NCBI RefSeq assembly: GCF_002005205.3
Contig: NZ_CP019701.2
Location: 1,550,001-1,614,000, forward strand
Length of the DNA stretch: 64,000 nt
Direction: 5' to 3'
Origin: Rhizobium rhizogenes
Lineage (GTDB): Bacteria; Pseudomonadota; Alphaproteobacteria; Rhizobiales; Rhizobiaceae
Part shown: positions 46,527 to 55,615 of the stretch, one piece after another
Layout of the letters: every line of letters begins with the position of its first letter
Numbering within the stretch: the first letter of the stretch is position 1
Translations under genes and position numbers: made by a program
The notes under the pieces: generated by a model
Databases searched by the model: none
The model's input: only the letters and a program-made list of their open reading frames with translations
Told to the model about the DNA's origin: nothing

Positions 46527-47450
46527 ATGACCCGCCCCATCTCCCCGCTCCTTCCCATCGTCTATTCCCAGGAAGTCGCCGCCGCCAAGCAGCGCGGCGC
46601 GCCGATCGTCGCCCTTGAATCGACCATCATCACCCATGGCATGCCCTATCCCGGCAATATCGAGATGGCGGAAAGCGTCGAGCAGATCATCCGCGATCAG
46701 GGTGCGGTTCCGGCCACCATCGCCGTCATTCACGGCACCCTGCATATCGGCCTTGAGAAAGACCAGCTTGAGGCGCTCGCCCAGACCACCGATGCCATGA
46801 AGGTCTCGCGCGCCGATATCGCCTTCGCGATCGCCGAGCGCCGCACAGGCGCCACCACGGTTGCCGCCACCATGATCGCCGCCGCCCGCGCCGGCATCCG
46901 CGTTTTCGCCACCGGCGGCATCGGCGGGGTGCACAAGGGCGCTGAAGAGACCTTCGACATCTCCGCCGACCTGACCGAGCTGGCCAGGACGGGCGTGATC
47001 GTCGTCTGCGCCGGCGCCAAGGCGATCCTCGACATTCCGAAGACGCTGGAAGTTCTCGAAACCAATGGCGTGCCGGTTGTCACCTTCGGTTCTGAAGAAT
47101 TCCCGGCCTTCTGGTCGCGCTCCTCCGGCCTGCCGAGCCCGCTCTCGCTGAACAGCCCGGCGGCGATCGCCAATTTCCAGGCGACCCGCGAACAGCTCGG
47201 CATCGAGGGCGGTATGCTGGTGGCCAATCCCGTGCCGGAAGAAGACGAAATCCCGCGCGAGGAGATGGAAATCTACATCAACCGCGCCATCTCCCATGCG
47301 GAGCGCGACGAGGTCACCGGCAAGGCGGTCACACCCTATCTGCTCGGCGATATCTTCCGCCTGACGGACGGCCGCAGCCTGGAGACCAATATCGCGCTGG
47401 TGCGCAACAATGCGCAGCTTGCGGCGGAGATCGCCGTGGCGCTGGACTAA
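46527..47450 (+). CDS. psuG: Pseudouridine-5'-phosphate glycosidase
   Basis: This 307-residue enzyme cleaves the C-C bond of pseudouridine 5'-phosphate to uracil and ribose 5-phosphate. Conserved blocks are ALESTIITHGMPYP, TTVAATMIAAARAGIRVFATGGIGGVHKG and FGSEEFPAF. It works with the kinase PsuK just upstream to salvage pseudouridine, so psuK-psuG is a two-gene operon with a 29-base gap. A RIME-like element begins 62 bases after its stop, before the convergent OmpA gene. Confidence 0.96.
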   Translation: MTRPISPLLPIVYSQEVAAAKQRGAPIVALESTIITHGMPYPGNIEMAESVEQIIRDQGAVPATIAVIHGTLHIGLEKDQLEALAQTTDAMKVSRADIAFAIAERRTGATTVAATMIAAARAGIRVFATGGIGGVHKGAEETFDISADLTELARTGVIVVCAGAKAILDIPKTLEVLETNGVPVVTFGSEEFPAFWSRSSGLPSPLSLNSPAAIANFQATREQLGIEGGMLVANPVPEEDEIPREEMEIYINRAISHAERDEVTGKAVTPYLLGDIFRLTDGRSLETNIALVRNNAQLAAEIAVALD

Positions 47451-47512
47451 CCGCCGAGGTTGGGATCATCCTCAAGTTTGTGGGCAATGGTAGGGTTCGA
47501 AAACCTCTCATC

Positions 47513-47624
47513 CGTCATGCCGGACTAGATCCGGCATCCAGCCACCACGCGTCTGCGCCGTGAAAGAGTCTTTCGTGATCAAAGACTTGATCACGCTGGA
47601 CCCCGGATCTGGTCCGGGGTGACG
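47513..47624. repeat. RIME1-like intergenic element, copy C
   Basis: About 112 bp between convergent psuG and the OmpA gene, from CGTCAT to GTGACG, with GCCGGACTAGATCCGGC and CCCCGGATCTGGTCCGGGG palindromes. It is inverted relative to copies A and B. Confidence 0.83.
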
Positions 47625-47682
47625 AATTGCGGATGATCCTACTTCGTCAAACGCCTCGGCGCGGGGGACATAGTAGTCAACA

Positions 47683-47713
47683 AAAAAGCCCGGAAAGCTT
47701 GCGCTCTCCGGGC
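47683..47713 (-). terminator. Terminator of the OmpA-family gene
   Basis: An 11 bp stem with one G-U pair and a GCAA tetraloop on the minus strand (47713-47688), followed by six U. Confidence 0.85.
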
Positions 47714-47737
47714 CTTTGTTTTCCTGCCAGAACCCGG

Positions 47738-49996
47738 TCAGTTCTGCGCGACCGGCTTCACCAGCGGTGTCACGCGGCGGATGGTGACGCGGCGGTTCTG
47801 CTGCTCCGGGCCGAGCGTCTGGACCTTCAGGTAACGCTCGCCATAGCCCTGCGTCGCGAGGTTTTCCGGCGGGATGCCGTAGACATCGGTCAGCACGTTG
47901 GCAACGGAAGCGGCACGCTCGTCGGAAAGAACGAGGTTGCTTTCATCAGAACCCACGGCATCGGTATGGCCTTCGATCAGGAAGGTTTCGGCCGGGTTCT
48001 TTTCCAGCGCCTTGTTGATCGCGTCAGCCACCTTGCGCAGCGAACGGGCCTGCGCCATCGGAATTTCGGCGCTGCCGGTGGCAAAGGTGATCGTATCGAG
48101 GTCGATACGGCGCACCTTGTCGCGGATACGGGCCGAATACCGTACCTCGTCCAGCGAATAGACCCGCTCCACCGGCTCGACCGGCGGCTGCTCGAGGAAG
48201 CGGTAATAATCGCGGTCCGGATCGCTCGAGGTATCGATGATGTAGTCGCGGACGGGGATGCGCAGACGCATCGGCGGCAGGTCGAGGCCCGGATCACGAT
48301 AGACATAATCGCGGTCCGGATCGTCCATCAGTTCCGGTGCGTAGAACAGCACATATTCCCGGCCGCGATCGTCGATGCGCGAGCGCTGGATCACGTCGCC
48401 ATAACGGTTGCGGATCGTCACCACCTGCGTACCGTCACGGCGCTCCACGGTTTCGCGGACCCGGCCGCCCGGCAGACGCTCGTAATAGGGCTCGCCGCCA
48501 TCGCGGATGAAGCGCTGGTTGTCATCGCCACGCACCACGACACGGTCGCCGAACTGCAGGATGATCGGCGCATCGCGATCACGATCCCGGTCGCGCGGGC
48601 GGCCTTCACGTGGCTGCCATTCGCGCACGCCTTCCGGCCGCTCATATTGCGGACGGCGGTCGATGCGCTCACCCTGCTGGGAGGTGATCGCCTCCATTTT
48701 CACAGGCGGCGGCGGGGTCTTGCCTTCGGCGGCACCGGCGCGCTGCGCCTCGGCGTCGGAGGTCGGAACCTTCACGTCACCGGCCTGTTCGCGCTCGCGG
48801 CGGCGTTGCTCACGGGCCTGATTGTTGCCGGAGCGTTCCACTTCCTTGTCGCTGTCGAGAACGGCCGCGCCCTTGTCGACCGGCAGAATGACGGTATCGG
48901 CGGTCTTGGACGGGTCCTTGGCAACCGCCTTGGCCTTGTCCAGCTCCTCCTTCGTCATCGGCGGCGCTTCCGTCTGCGGAACGGCGACCTGATTGGGAAC
49001 GGGCTCGCCGGCAGGCGCCTGCCCGGTGGCAGCACCGCTCGGCGGAGGTGTCGGAGTACCCGGCAGCGGCGCTGCCGGCTCCGTCCTGCCCTGCCCTTCG
49101 GCCGGTTTTTCGGAAGGCTGCTGGCCCGGCGCAGGGTTAGGCTGGGCCTCCGGTGCCGGCGGACGCGCAGGGGTCGGCGCTTCCGTCGGAACAGGAGCTT
49201 CCTTCGCGGCGGGCTCGGGGGCTGCGGGCTTCTTCTCCGGAACGGCCTTTTCGGCCGGCTCGGACGCCTTCTCCTCTACCTGCGGCTTTTTCTCCGGCGT
49301 CGGTTTGGCGGGCTGTTCGGCATTTTCAGGGCGAGCGGCAGGCTGCTCGGCGGCAGGCTCCTTCGCGCGTTCCTTGCGCGGACGCTGCTCACCCTCGCCT
49401 GCTGGCTGCTCTGCACGCTCCGGCTTGCGGGGGCGCTCCTTCGGCTGCTGTTCGGCCGGCGCGGCCTCGGGAGCAGCTTCGGGCGCCGCCTCCGGGCGCT
49501 GGCGGGCGGGGCGCTGTTCGCCTTCGCCCTGCGGCTCCTGCGCGCGCTCGGCGCGGCGCGGGCGCTCCTGTGGCTGTTCGGTCGGTGCGGGCTCCGGGCG
49601 GGCTTCGCGCTGCTGCGGCTCCCGCTGGGGTTCCGGCTGCGCTTCGCGCTGGGGTTCCCGCTGTGGCTCGGGGCGCGGTTCGGCGGGTGCAGCTTCCGGC
49701 TTCGGCTCGGGCGGGCGTTCACGCGGCGGTTCCGGTGCCTGCTCCTGTTTCTGCGGCTCGGCCTGGGGCTGCGCCTCCTCAACCTGCTTGCGCTGTTTGC
49801 GCAGAAGCTCTTCCGGGTTCTGTTCCTCCGCGGCCTGCCCTTCCGGCTGCGCCTGCGCCAGAATCAGCGGGGTCTGGGGCATCTGCGTCTGCGCCCGTGC
49901 GGCTCCGGCAAAACCGGCAGCTGCCGGCTCCACCGCAATCGCCAGCGACATGAGGGGGAAAACCACCCCCGTCAGCAATGTGTTCTTCTTCAGCAT
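47738..49996 (-). CDS. OmpA-family protein with long Pro/Glu/Arg-rich region
   Basis: This 752-residue protein starts at ATG 49996 (SD GAGGAAG) with a signal peptide (residues 1-35). Residues about 55-330 are a low-complexity region of repeated Pro, Glu, Gln, Arg and Ala, with recurring PEPQREP-like units; next come a charged region with PRDRDRDRDAP and a folded part of unknown type, and then a C-terminal OmpA domain (FATGSAEIP to EGHTDAVGSDESN and the final QNRRVTI) that binds peptidoglycan. The disordered part probably spans the periplasm. The long frames on the opposite strand are shadows of this repeat DNA. Confidence 0.85.
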   Translation of the reverse strand: MLKKNTLLTGVVFPLMSLAIAVEPAAAGFAGAARAQTQMPQTPLILAQAQPEGQAAEEQNPEELLRKQRKQVEEAQPQAEPQKQEQAPEPPRERPPEPKPEAAPAEPRPEPQREPQREAQPEPQREPQQREARPEPAPTEQPQERPRRAERAQEPQGEGEQRPARQRPEAAPEAAPEAAPAEQQPKERPRKPERAEQPAGEGEQRPRKERAKEPAAEQPAARPENAEQPAKPTPEKKPQVEEKASEPAEKAVPEKKPAAPEPAAKEAPVPTEAPTPARPPAPEAQPNPAPGQQPSEKPAEGQGRTEPAAPLPGTPTPPPSGAATGQAPAGEPVPNQVAVPQTEAPPMTKEELDKAKAVAKDPSKTADTVILPVDKGAAVLDSDKEVERSGNNQAREQRRREREQAGDVKVPTSDAEAQRAGAAEGKTPPPPVKMEAITSQQGERIDRRPQYERPEGVREWQPREGRPRDRDRDRDAPIILQFGDRVVVRGDDNQRFIRDGGEPYYERLPGGRVRETVERRDGTQVVTIRNRYGDVIQRSRIDDRGREYVLFYAPELMDDPDRDYVYRDPGLDLPPMRLRIPVRDYIIDTSSDPDRDYYRFLEQPPVEPVERVYSLDEVRYSARIRDKVRRIDLDTITFATGSAEIPMAQARSLRKVADAINKALEKNPAETFLIEGHTDAVGSDESNLVLSDERAASVANVLTDVYGIPPENLATQGYGERYLKVQTLGPEQQNRRVTIRRVTPLVKPVAQN

Positions 49997-50335
49997 CGGT
50001 GCTTCCTCATCTGCCATTATTGGTCGCTTGTCTCGCGACATCTTGAATCCGGCTGCGCATGCAGGCGCTGGTCAACGCCTTACACACGCTTCGGTTCCCA
50101 TGATGGACAAAGCCTTCTGTACCGGAAATGAACAGATCAAGGCGTTTTCGTGAAAGCTCTGCGGCACAATCGCGGTCACTAATATTGCAGTTGCATTTTT
50201 TGACCAACCGGACGAATAATTGCCTCGCGCAGAAGCGCCATGGACAGCAAGAACACCCTGTCGCGCCTGCGCTCATGGCATCCGCACTGAAAATAACAAC
50301 AGACTGCGGATGAACGACCAAAAGAGAGGATCGAA
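49997..50335. other. Divergent region between the OmpA gene and the binding-protein gene
   Basis: This 339-base gap must hold both promoters, but no good -35/-10 pair or operator was found. The Shine-Dalgarno AGAGAGGA for the binding-protein gene lies at its right end. Confidence 0.5.
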
Positions 50336-51109
50336 ATGCCTATTTCCACCCGTCTGCTTGCAGCCGTCTCGATTGCCGCCATCTCGCTGTTTTCCGGCGC
50401 AGCCCTCGCACAGGACAAGATCGTCATCGGCACCGAAGGCGCCTACCCGCCCTTCAACAACCTAGAAGCCGACGGCACGCTGACCGGCTTCGACATCGAC
50501 ATCGCCAAGGCGCTGTGCGAACAAATGAAGGCCGAGTGCACCTTCGTCACCAATGACTGGGACGGCATCATCCCCGCCCTGCAGGCCAAGAAGTTCGACG
50601 CCATCATCGCGTCCATGTCGATCACGCCCGAGCGTCTCGAGAAGGTCGACTTCTCCAAGAAATATTACAACACGCCGCCAGCCATCGCCGTGCCGAAGGA
50701 TTCGCCGATCAAGTCCCTCGACGATCTGAAAGGCAAGTCGCTCGGCGCCCAGGGTTCCACCACCCACTCCAACTATGCTGAAAAGCACTTCCCCGATGCC
50801 GACGTGAAGATGTATCCGACCGCCGATGAATATAAGCTCGATATCGCCAATGGCCGCATCGACGCCGTCATCGACGATATCGTCGTGCTTTCGGAATGGC
50901 TGAAGACGGATGCCGGCGCCTGCTGCAAGATCCTGACGCCGCTCAAGGTCGATGTCGAAATCAACGGCAATGGCGCGGGCATTGCGGTCCGCAAGGGTGA
51001 TACGGCGCTCGCCGACAAGTTCACCGCCGCCATCGCCGGTATCCGCGCCAGCGGCAAGTACCAGGAGATCAACAAAAAATACTTCGATTTCGACGTTTAC
51101 GGCGAGTAA
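50336..51109 (+). CDS. Polar amino acid ABC transporter, binding protein
   Basis: This 257-residue type II periplasmic binding protein of the ArgT/HisJ group has a signal peptide cut after ALA (residue 25) and the classic opening IVIGTEGAYPPFNN. Later blocks GFDIDIAKALC, DWDGIIPALQAKKFDAI and ERLEKVDFSKKYY fit lysine/arginine/ornithine/histidine binding proteins; the exact ligand (possibly an opine or arginine) cannot be told. It is followed by two permease genes. Confidence 0.93.
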   Translation: MPISTRLLAAVSIAAISLFSGAALAQDKIVIGTEGAYPPFNNLEADGTLTGFDIDIAKALCEQMKAECTFVTNDWDGIIPALQAKKFDAIIASMSITPERLEKVDFSKKYYNTPPAIAVPKDSPIKSLDDLKGKSLGAQGSTTHSNYAEKHFPDADVKMYPTADEYKLDIANGRIDAVIDDIVVLSEWLKTDAGACCKILTPLKVDVEINGNGAGIAVRKGDTALADKFTAAIAGIRASGKYQEINKKYFDFDVYGE

Positions 51110-51221
51110 GCCCGTTCGATCTGTTGAAATCTGGTGGCGGAAGGCTTGCCCTTCCGCCATTTTTGTTTGAAAACGTCACCATAACAATCACGGCGGCTTA
51201 AGACCGCGGGGGAAAACTGGC

Positions 51222-52025
51222 ATGAGCGGAGCATTTTCCGCCATAGGTGCGTTCTGGACCTATGTCTCGACAATTCTCGACCCCTTCTGCGGTCCGGTCG
51301 GTCTCTTCTCGCTTTTCGGAAACGGCACCCTTGTTGCGTGTGGCGATGCGGGCTGGGGCGATGAAATCGCCTTCGGCGTCAAGGTCACGATCTCGCTGGC
51401 GCTTGCGACATTGCCTGTCGGCCTGCTGATCGGCTTCCTCATCGCGCTTGCGGCGCAATCAGAAGAAAAGTCGCTGCGGCTGGCAACCGGCATCTACACA
51501 ACCATCTTCCGCGGCCTGCCGGAACTGCTGACGCTCTTCATCGTCTATTACGGCATTCAGATGCTGCTGCAGTCGGCCGCAGGGTATGTCGGCATTACCG
51601 GTCCGGTCGAGATCAACGCCTTCGTGGCCGGCATGGTCGCGCTATCGGTGGTGTTTTCATCCTATGCCTCCGAAGTGCTGCTCTCCGCCTTCAAGGCCAT
51701 TCCCAAGGGCCAATATGAGGCGGGCCATGCGCTTGGCCTGTCGCGCGGCCGCACCATGGTGCTCATCATCATCCCGCAACTGGTCAGGATCGCCCTGCCC
51801 GGCATGACAAACCTCTGGGTCATCCTGCTGAAGGACACCTCCTACGTCTCGATCATCGGCCTTGCCGATATCGTCCGCCAGACCGGCATCGCCGCCCGCG
51901 TCAGCAAGGAAGCCTTCTTCTTCTACGGCATCGCCTGCCTGCTCTATCTCATCCTCGCGCTTCTCTCCTCCATCGGGATCGGCTTCATCGATCGCTGGTC
52001 GCGCAAGTCGGAGGCACGCCGATGA
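51222..52025 (+). CDS. Polar amino acid ABC transporter, permease (HisQ type)
   Basis: This 267-residue protein has about five to six membrane segments and the permease EAA loop (SAFKAIPKGQYEAGHALGLS) that contacts the ATPase. It starts at an ATG 112 bases after the binding-protein gene. Its stop overlaps the next start by four bases (ATGA). It forms the inner-membrane channel with the following permease for uptake of a basic or polar amino acid. Confidence 0.92.
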   Translation: MSGAFSAIGAFWTYVSTILDPFCGPVGLFSLFGNGTLVACGDAGWGDEIAFGVKVTISLALATLPVGLLIGFLIALAAQSEEKSLRLATGIYTTIFRGLPELLTLFIVYYGIQMLLQSAAGYVGITGPVEINAFVAGMVALSVVFSSYASEVLLSAFKAIPKGQYEAGHALGLSRGRTMVLIIIPQLVRIALPGMTNLWVILLKDTSYVSIIGLADIVRQTGIAARVSKEAFFFYGIACLLYLILALLSSIGIGFIDRWSRKSEARR

Positions 52026-52852
52026 GCCATATCAAGGAACTTCTTCCGCCGCGCCCGGCACCGGCCATTGCCGACAAGCCGCTCAACATATCGCGCATCG
52101 TCGGCATCGCCGTCATCACGCTCTGGCTATTGCTCGCCGCCGGGTTGATCTTCGCCATGATCGAAGGTTGGGACTGGGCGAAATTCGAACGTTACGGCCC
52201 GCGTTATATAGACGGCCTCATCACCACCATCACGCTGGTCGGCAGTTCGATCATTCTCGGCGCCATTCTTTCGGTGCCGATCGCCTTTGCCCGCATGTCG
52301 CAAAATCGCGTCCTCGGCGCGCTGGCCTATGCCTATGTCTACGTCTTCCGCAGCACGCCGCTTCTGGCCCAGCTTTTCCTGATCTATTACGGCCTCGGCA
52401 GCTTCCGCCCGCAACTGGAAGCCGTGGGTCTGTGGTGGTTCTTCCGTGAAGCCTGGTATTGCGGCCTGCTGTCGCTGACCCTCAACACCGCCGCCTATCA
52501 GGCCGAAATCCTGCGCGGCGCGATCCGCAGCGTGCCGCTCGGCCAGCATGAGGGCGCCGCCTCGCTCGGCATTTCGAAATTCATCACCTTCCGCAAGGTC
52601 ATCCTGCCGCAGGCGCTGATCGTCGCGCTGCGCCCCTATGGCAACGAGATCATCCTGATGATCAAGGGTTCGGCGGTGGTCTCCATCGTCACGGTCTTCG
52701 ATCTGATGGGCCAGACCCGCTACGCCTTTTCCCGCACATTCGACTATCAGGCCTATCTCTGGGCCGCGATCTTCTACCTGACGATCGTCGAAACGCTGCG
52801 GCATGTCTGGGCATGGCTGGAAGCCCGCCTGACACGCCACCTCAAGCGTTAA
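52022..52852 (+). CDS. Polar amino acid ABC transporter, permease (HisM type)
   Basis: This 276-residue protein has an N-terminal cytoplasmic extension (about 25 residues) and five to six membrane segments. The EAA loop is RGAIRSVPLGQHEGAASLGI. It overlaps the preceding permease gene by four bases, so the two are translationally coupled. There is no ATP-binding gene within the window, so the transporter must recruit an ATPase encoded elsewhere. A 169-base gap with no terminator-like structure separates it from usg. Confidence 0.92.
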   Translation: MSHIKELLPPRPAPAIADKPLNISRIVGIAVITLWLLLAAGLIFAMIEGWDWAKFERYGPRYIDGLITTITLVGSSIILGAILSVPIAFARMSQNRVLGALAYAYVYVFRSTPLLAQLFLIYYGLGSFRPQLEAVGLWWFFREAWYCGLLSLTLNTAAYQAEILRGAIRSVPLGQHEGAASLGISKFITFRKVILPQALIVALRPYGNEIILMIKGSAVVSIVTVFDLMGQTRYAFSRTFDYQAYLWAAIFYLTIVETLRHVWAWLEARLTRHLKR

Positions 52853-53021
52853 TCAAAAAGCTGGCAGCACTCATCAACGAAGGCTGCCAACAATTTGAAA
52901 AATATAACAAATTTGTGACGCATCCATGACTTTGGCAAGGTTGGATTAACCCTGCCGTGTTCCCATCTCAGATACAGCGGCAATGCTGTGATCGGCAATC
53001 ATGGAAACGGGAACCGCCGTC

Positions 53022-53288
53022 ATGAACAAGGACATGGAAATGATGCTGAGAGGCTACGGCCTCACCACCGCCCAGATATTCTATCACCTGCCGGACCACC
53101 CGCTGGTTCTGCAGACCTATGTCTGGCAAGACTACGATCTGGCCCCGGACTTCCCCGAAATGCACGGCTTCCTCAAATTCTGGCAGGAAAAGCTGGACGG
53201 TCCTTTGCACTCCGTCCGCTACGTGCACCGGCAGGTCATCTCGGCGCAGGAATGGCGCGCGCTCAAAGGGGAGTTCATCATCCACTGA
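53022..53288 (+). CDS. Usg family protein
   Basis: This 88-residue protein, taken from ATG 53022 (ATG 53001 also possible), has the conserved features of the Usg family: GYGLTTAQIFYHLPDHP, QTYVWQDYDLAPDFPEM, FLKFWQEKLDGPLHSVRYVH and QEWRALKGEF. The name comes from a small gene upstream of trp genes in other alphaproteobacteria. Its function is unknown. No trp gene is near here. It precedes a methyltransferase gene by 84 bases on the same strand. Confidence 0.88.
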   Translation: MNKDMEMMLRGYGLTTAQIFYHLPDHPLVLQTYVWQDYDLAPDFPEMHGFLKFWQEKLDGPLHSVRYVHRQVISAQEWRALKGEFIIH

Positions 53289-53372
53289 GCTGCCACGCCA
53301 CATAAACATTGCGCCCGTCCCCGATGCGGCTTACAGCAAACCTCAACTGAAGACGCTGACGGATAAGGCACG

Positions 53373-54197
53373 ATGACGAAGAACCAGAAAATCGACGAAG
53401 AGGCGCTTGCCGAGGCCTATAACCGCGCGCTCGCGCTTGAAAAAGCCGGCGATGTGGACGCGGCGGTGAAGGCCTATGAAGAGGTTCTGGCCATCGATCC
53501 GGACGATCACGGCGGCGCGGCCGTGCGCATCGCCGCCATGGGCCGCGGCGAGACCCCGCCGAAAGCGCCGGACGCCTATGTCGAAACCCTGTTCGACCAG
53601 CACGCCGAAGCCTTCGAGGATATCCTTGTCGAACAGCTCGGTTATGCCGTGCCGATGATGGTGCGCCAGCGGCTGCAGACGCTGAAACTCGGTCCCTTCA
53701 AGCGCCTGCTCGACCTTGGCTGCGGCACCGGTCTCACCGGCGAAGCGCTGCGCGATATGGCCGACGATATCACCGGCATCGATATTTCCGAAAACATGGT
53801 CGAGATCGCCCATGAGAAGGACCTCTACGAAACGCTCTACGTCGCCGAAGCCGAGGATTTTCTCGAGGACAATGACGACGAACCCTTCGACATCATCACC
53901 GCAACCGATGTGCTGCCTTATCTCGGCGCGCTGGAACCGCTGTTTTTCGGCGCCGCCGAAAACCTCAATGCCGGCGGCCTGCTGATCTTCTCATCGGAAA
54001 CCCTGCCCGAAGCGACCATGGCCGGACGCCCATACATGGTCGGCCCGCATCAGCGTTTCGCCCATGCAGAAACCTATGTTCGCGAAAGACTGGCCGCGAC
54101 CGGTTTCGAGGTTCTCGAAGTGACCGACATCAATGTGCGCATGCAGGACGGCAATCCGACACCCGGCCACCTGGTGATTGCCAAGCTCAAGGGCTGA
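53373..54197 (+). CDS. TPR-methyltransferase protein
   Basis: This 274-residue protein has an N-terminal single TPR-like helical repeat (YNRALALEKAGDVDAAVKAY, residues about 14-50) and a class I SAM-dependent methyltransferase domain with motif I LLDLGCGTGLTGEAL and the post-motif GIDISENMVEIA. The substrate is not known. GGATAAGG precedes the ATG. It is an intracellular soluble protein. The gene ends at a convergent junction with a 12 bp inverted repeat. Confidence 0.84.
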   Translation: MTKNQKIDEEALAEAYNRALALEKAGDVDAAVKAYEEVLAIDPDDHGGAAVRIAAMGRGETPPKAPDAYVETLFDQHAEAFEDILVEQLGYAVPMMVRQRLQTLKLGPFKRLLDLGCGTGLTGEALRDMADDITGIDISENMVEIAHEKDLYETLYVAEAEDFLEDNDDEPFDIITATDVLPYLGALEPLFFGAAENLNAGGLLIFSSETLPEATMAGRPYMVGPHQRFAHAETYVRERLAATGFEVLEVTDINVRMQDGNPTPGHLVIAKLKG

Positions 54198-54236
54198 TGC
54201 GACATAGGAGGCTTGTGCCCTCGACGTTTCGGCAGT

Positions 54237-54263
54237 TTTCTTCTCCCCGACGGGGAGAAGAAA
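54237..54263. repeat. 12 bp inverted repeat of a common rhizobial type
   Basis: TTTCTTCTCCCC (54237-54248) pairs with its exact inverse (54252-54263) around GAC. It lies between the convergent methyltransferase and SsuA-like genes and may act as a terminator. From memory, TTCTCCCC-type palindromes are common between genes in Rhizobiaceae. Confidence 0.6.
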
Positions 54264-54362
54264 CAAGCGGGACATGCTCGCCCTGCGTTTAAGGAACATT
54301 GCTGAATCAACCTCTCAGCAACACCCGCCAGCAGATTGAAGAGACTCATCTTTCCCGCCCTC

Positions 54363-55328
54363 TCAACTCGCCTTCGGCCGCCAGACGATATCCGCCACGT
54401 TGAGTTTCTTCGGCACGATCTTCAGATCGTAGAACTCATCGGCAAGCGCCTGCTGATAGGCGATGGCCTCATCCTGAACCAGCGAGACCCGCCCGAGATC
54501 GGCTCCGGGGCGCGTCAGCGAGACCTTGATGACATCTTCCGGGACGCCGGTGATGGCCGCCAGTGATTTCGCGGTATCGTCAACAGTCGACTGCGCCCTC
54601 GCCCCGACATTCGCCAGTTCCTTGAGGATCAGCGGCACGAGATCCGGATTGGCCTCCACGAAATCGCCATTGGCAAGGAAATAGCTCCAGGGATCGACGA
54701 TGCCTTCGGCGGTCGAAAGAACCCGCGTCGTCGGCTCCTTTTCCGCCACGGCGAAATAGGGATCCCAGATCGACCAGGCATCGATACTACCGCTGCGGAA
54801 GGCGGCGGCCGCATCCGGTGGGGCAAGATCGACGGGCGTGATGTCGTTCAACGTCAGCCCCGCCTTTCGAAGCGCCTTGACGGTGACATTATGGGCGCTG
54901 GAACCACGCTTGAAGGCGACCTTCCTGCCCTTCAAATCCTCCAGCGTTTTCAGCGGTGAGTTCTTCTGCACGAGGATTGCCGATCCGCCGGCCGCCGCCT
55001 TGTAGGTGCCGACATAACGCAGATTGCCACCGGCCGCCTGCGCAAAAAGCGGCGGCACATCGCCGGTCGGACCGATGTCCAGCGCGCCGGCGCCCAGCGC
55101 CTCGAGAAGTGGCGGACCGGAAGAAAACTCCGACCATTTGACCTCGATGCCTCGATCCTTGAGGAGCGCTTCGAGCGCACCCTGGCTTTTTGCGAGCGCG
55201 ATCACGCCATTCTTCTGCCAGCCGATCCGCAATGTGGTTGTCGCAGCACCTGCCCGCCTTACATGCGGCAAAAATACCGCGCCCGCCGCCCCCGCAATCA
55301 GTCCCAATGTTCCGCGTCGTGTGAGCAT
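54363..55328 (-). CDS. Sulfonate-type ABC binding protein (SsuA-like), orphan
   Basis: This 321-residue protein starts at ATG 55328 behind GAGGG; a frame eight codons longer exists. It has an RRGTLGL twin-arginine-like signal, then the SsuA/NitT family opening LRIGWQKNGVIALAKSQGAL, the block GPPLLEALGAGALDIG and GSIDAWSIWDPYFAVAE. Such proteins bind aliphatic sulfonates or related anions. No permease or ATPase is adjacent, so the transporter partner is elsewhere. It faces the methyltransferase gene at its 3' side. Confidence 0.86.
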   Translation of the reverse strand: MLTRRGTLGLIAGAAGAVFLPHVRRAGAATTTLRIGWQKNGVIALAKSQGALEALLKDRGIEVKWSEFSSGPPLLEALGAGALDIGPTGDVPPLFAQAAGGNLRYVGTYKAAAGGSAILVQKNSPLKTLEDLKGRKVAFKRGSSAHNVTVKALRKAGLTLNDITPVDLAPPDAAAAFRSGSIDAWSIWDPYFAVAEKEPTTRVLSTAEGIVDPWSYFLANGDFVEANPDLVPLILKELANVGARAQSTVDDTAKSLAAITGVPEDVIKVSLTRPGADLGRVSLVQDEAIAYQQALADEFYDLKIVPKKLNVADIVWRPKAS

Positions 55329-55555
55329 ATGGATATCCCTCGCTGTTGCCATGTTTCGACATCAAAAGCGTAGATATTCGAGAGATTTTATCAAAATCCC
55401 GCTTTGCGCGAAGGCGACGCGAAGAGAACTGGATATGCAAATTTACCCCTGCTGGCGGAATAAGATTGTCGCGCCGCATGAAACCGCCCTGACCGCGCCC
55501 GCCACGGCGGGAAGCAGGTGGCGGGCCCGTCTGCTCGCACAACCTCGGTCCCAAA

Positions 55556-55590
55556 CGAAAAATGCCCTCCCCGGCAGCGGAAAGGGCATT
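55556..55590 (-). terminator. Terminator of the Lrp-family gene
   Basis: AATGCCCT (minus strand 55590-55583) pairs with AGGGCATT (55568-55561) around a GC-rich loop, then four U. It lies just after the stop at 55616. Confidence 0.8.
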
Positions 55591-55615
55591 GCTCAAAGGC
55601 ATGATGGGGCGGGGA

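Noticed and set aside
47627..50131. Plus-strand frames of 834 and 386 codons
   Set aside because: They mirror the repeated Pro/Glu/Arg codons of the OmpA gene; they give Leu/Arg-rich or Gly/Ser/Cys-rich sequences with no domain.
55329..55560. SAM-II or other riboswitch before the SsuA-like gene
   Set aside because: The GC-rich palindrome (CCCGCCACGGCGGG) is present, but the SAM-II core and pseudoknot are not; transcription direction also does not fit.
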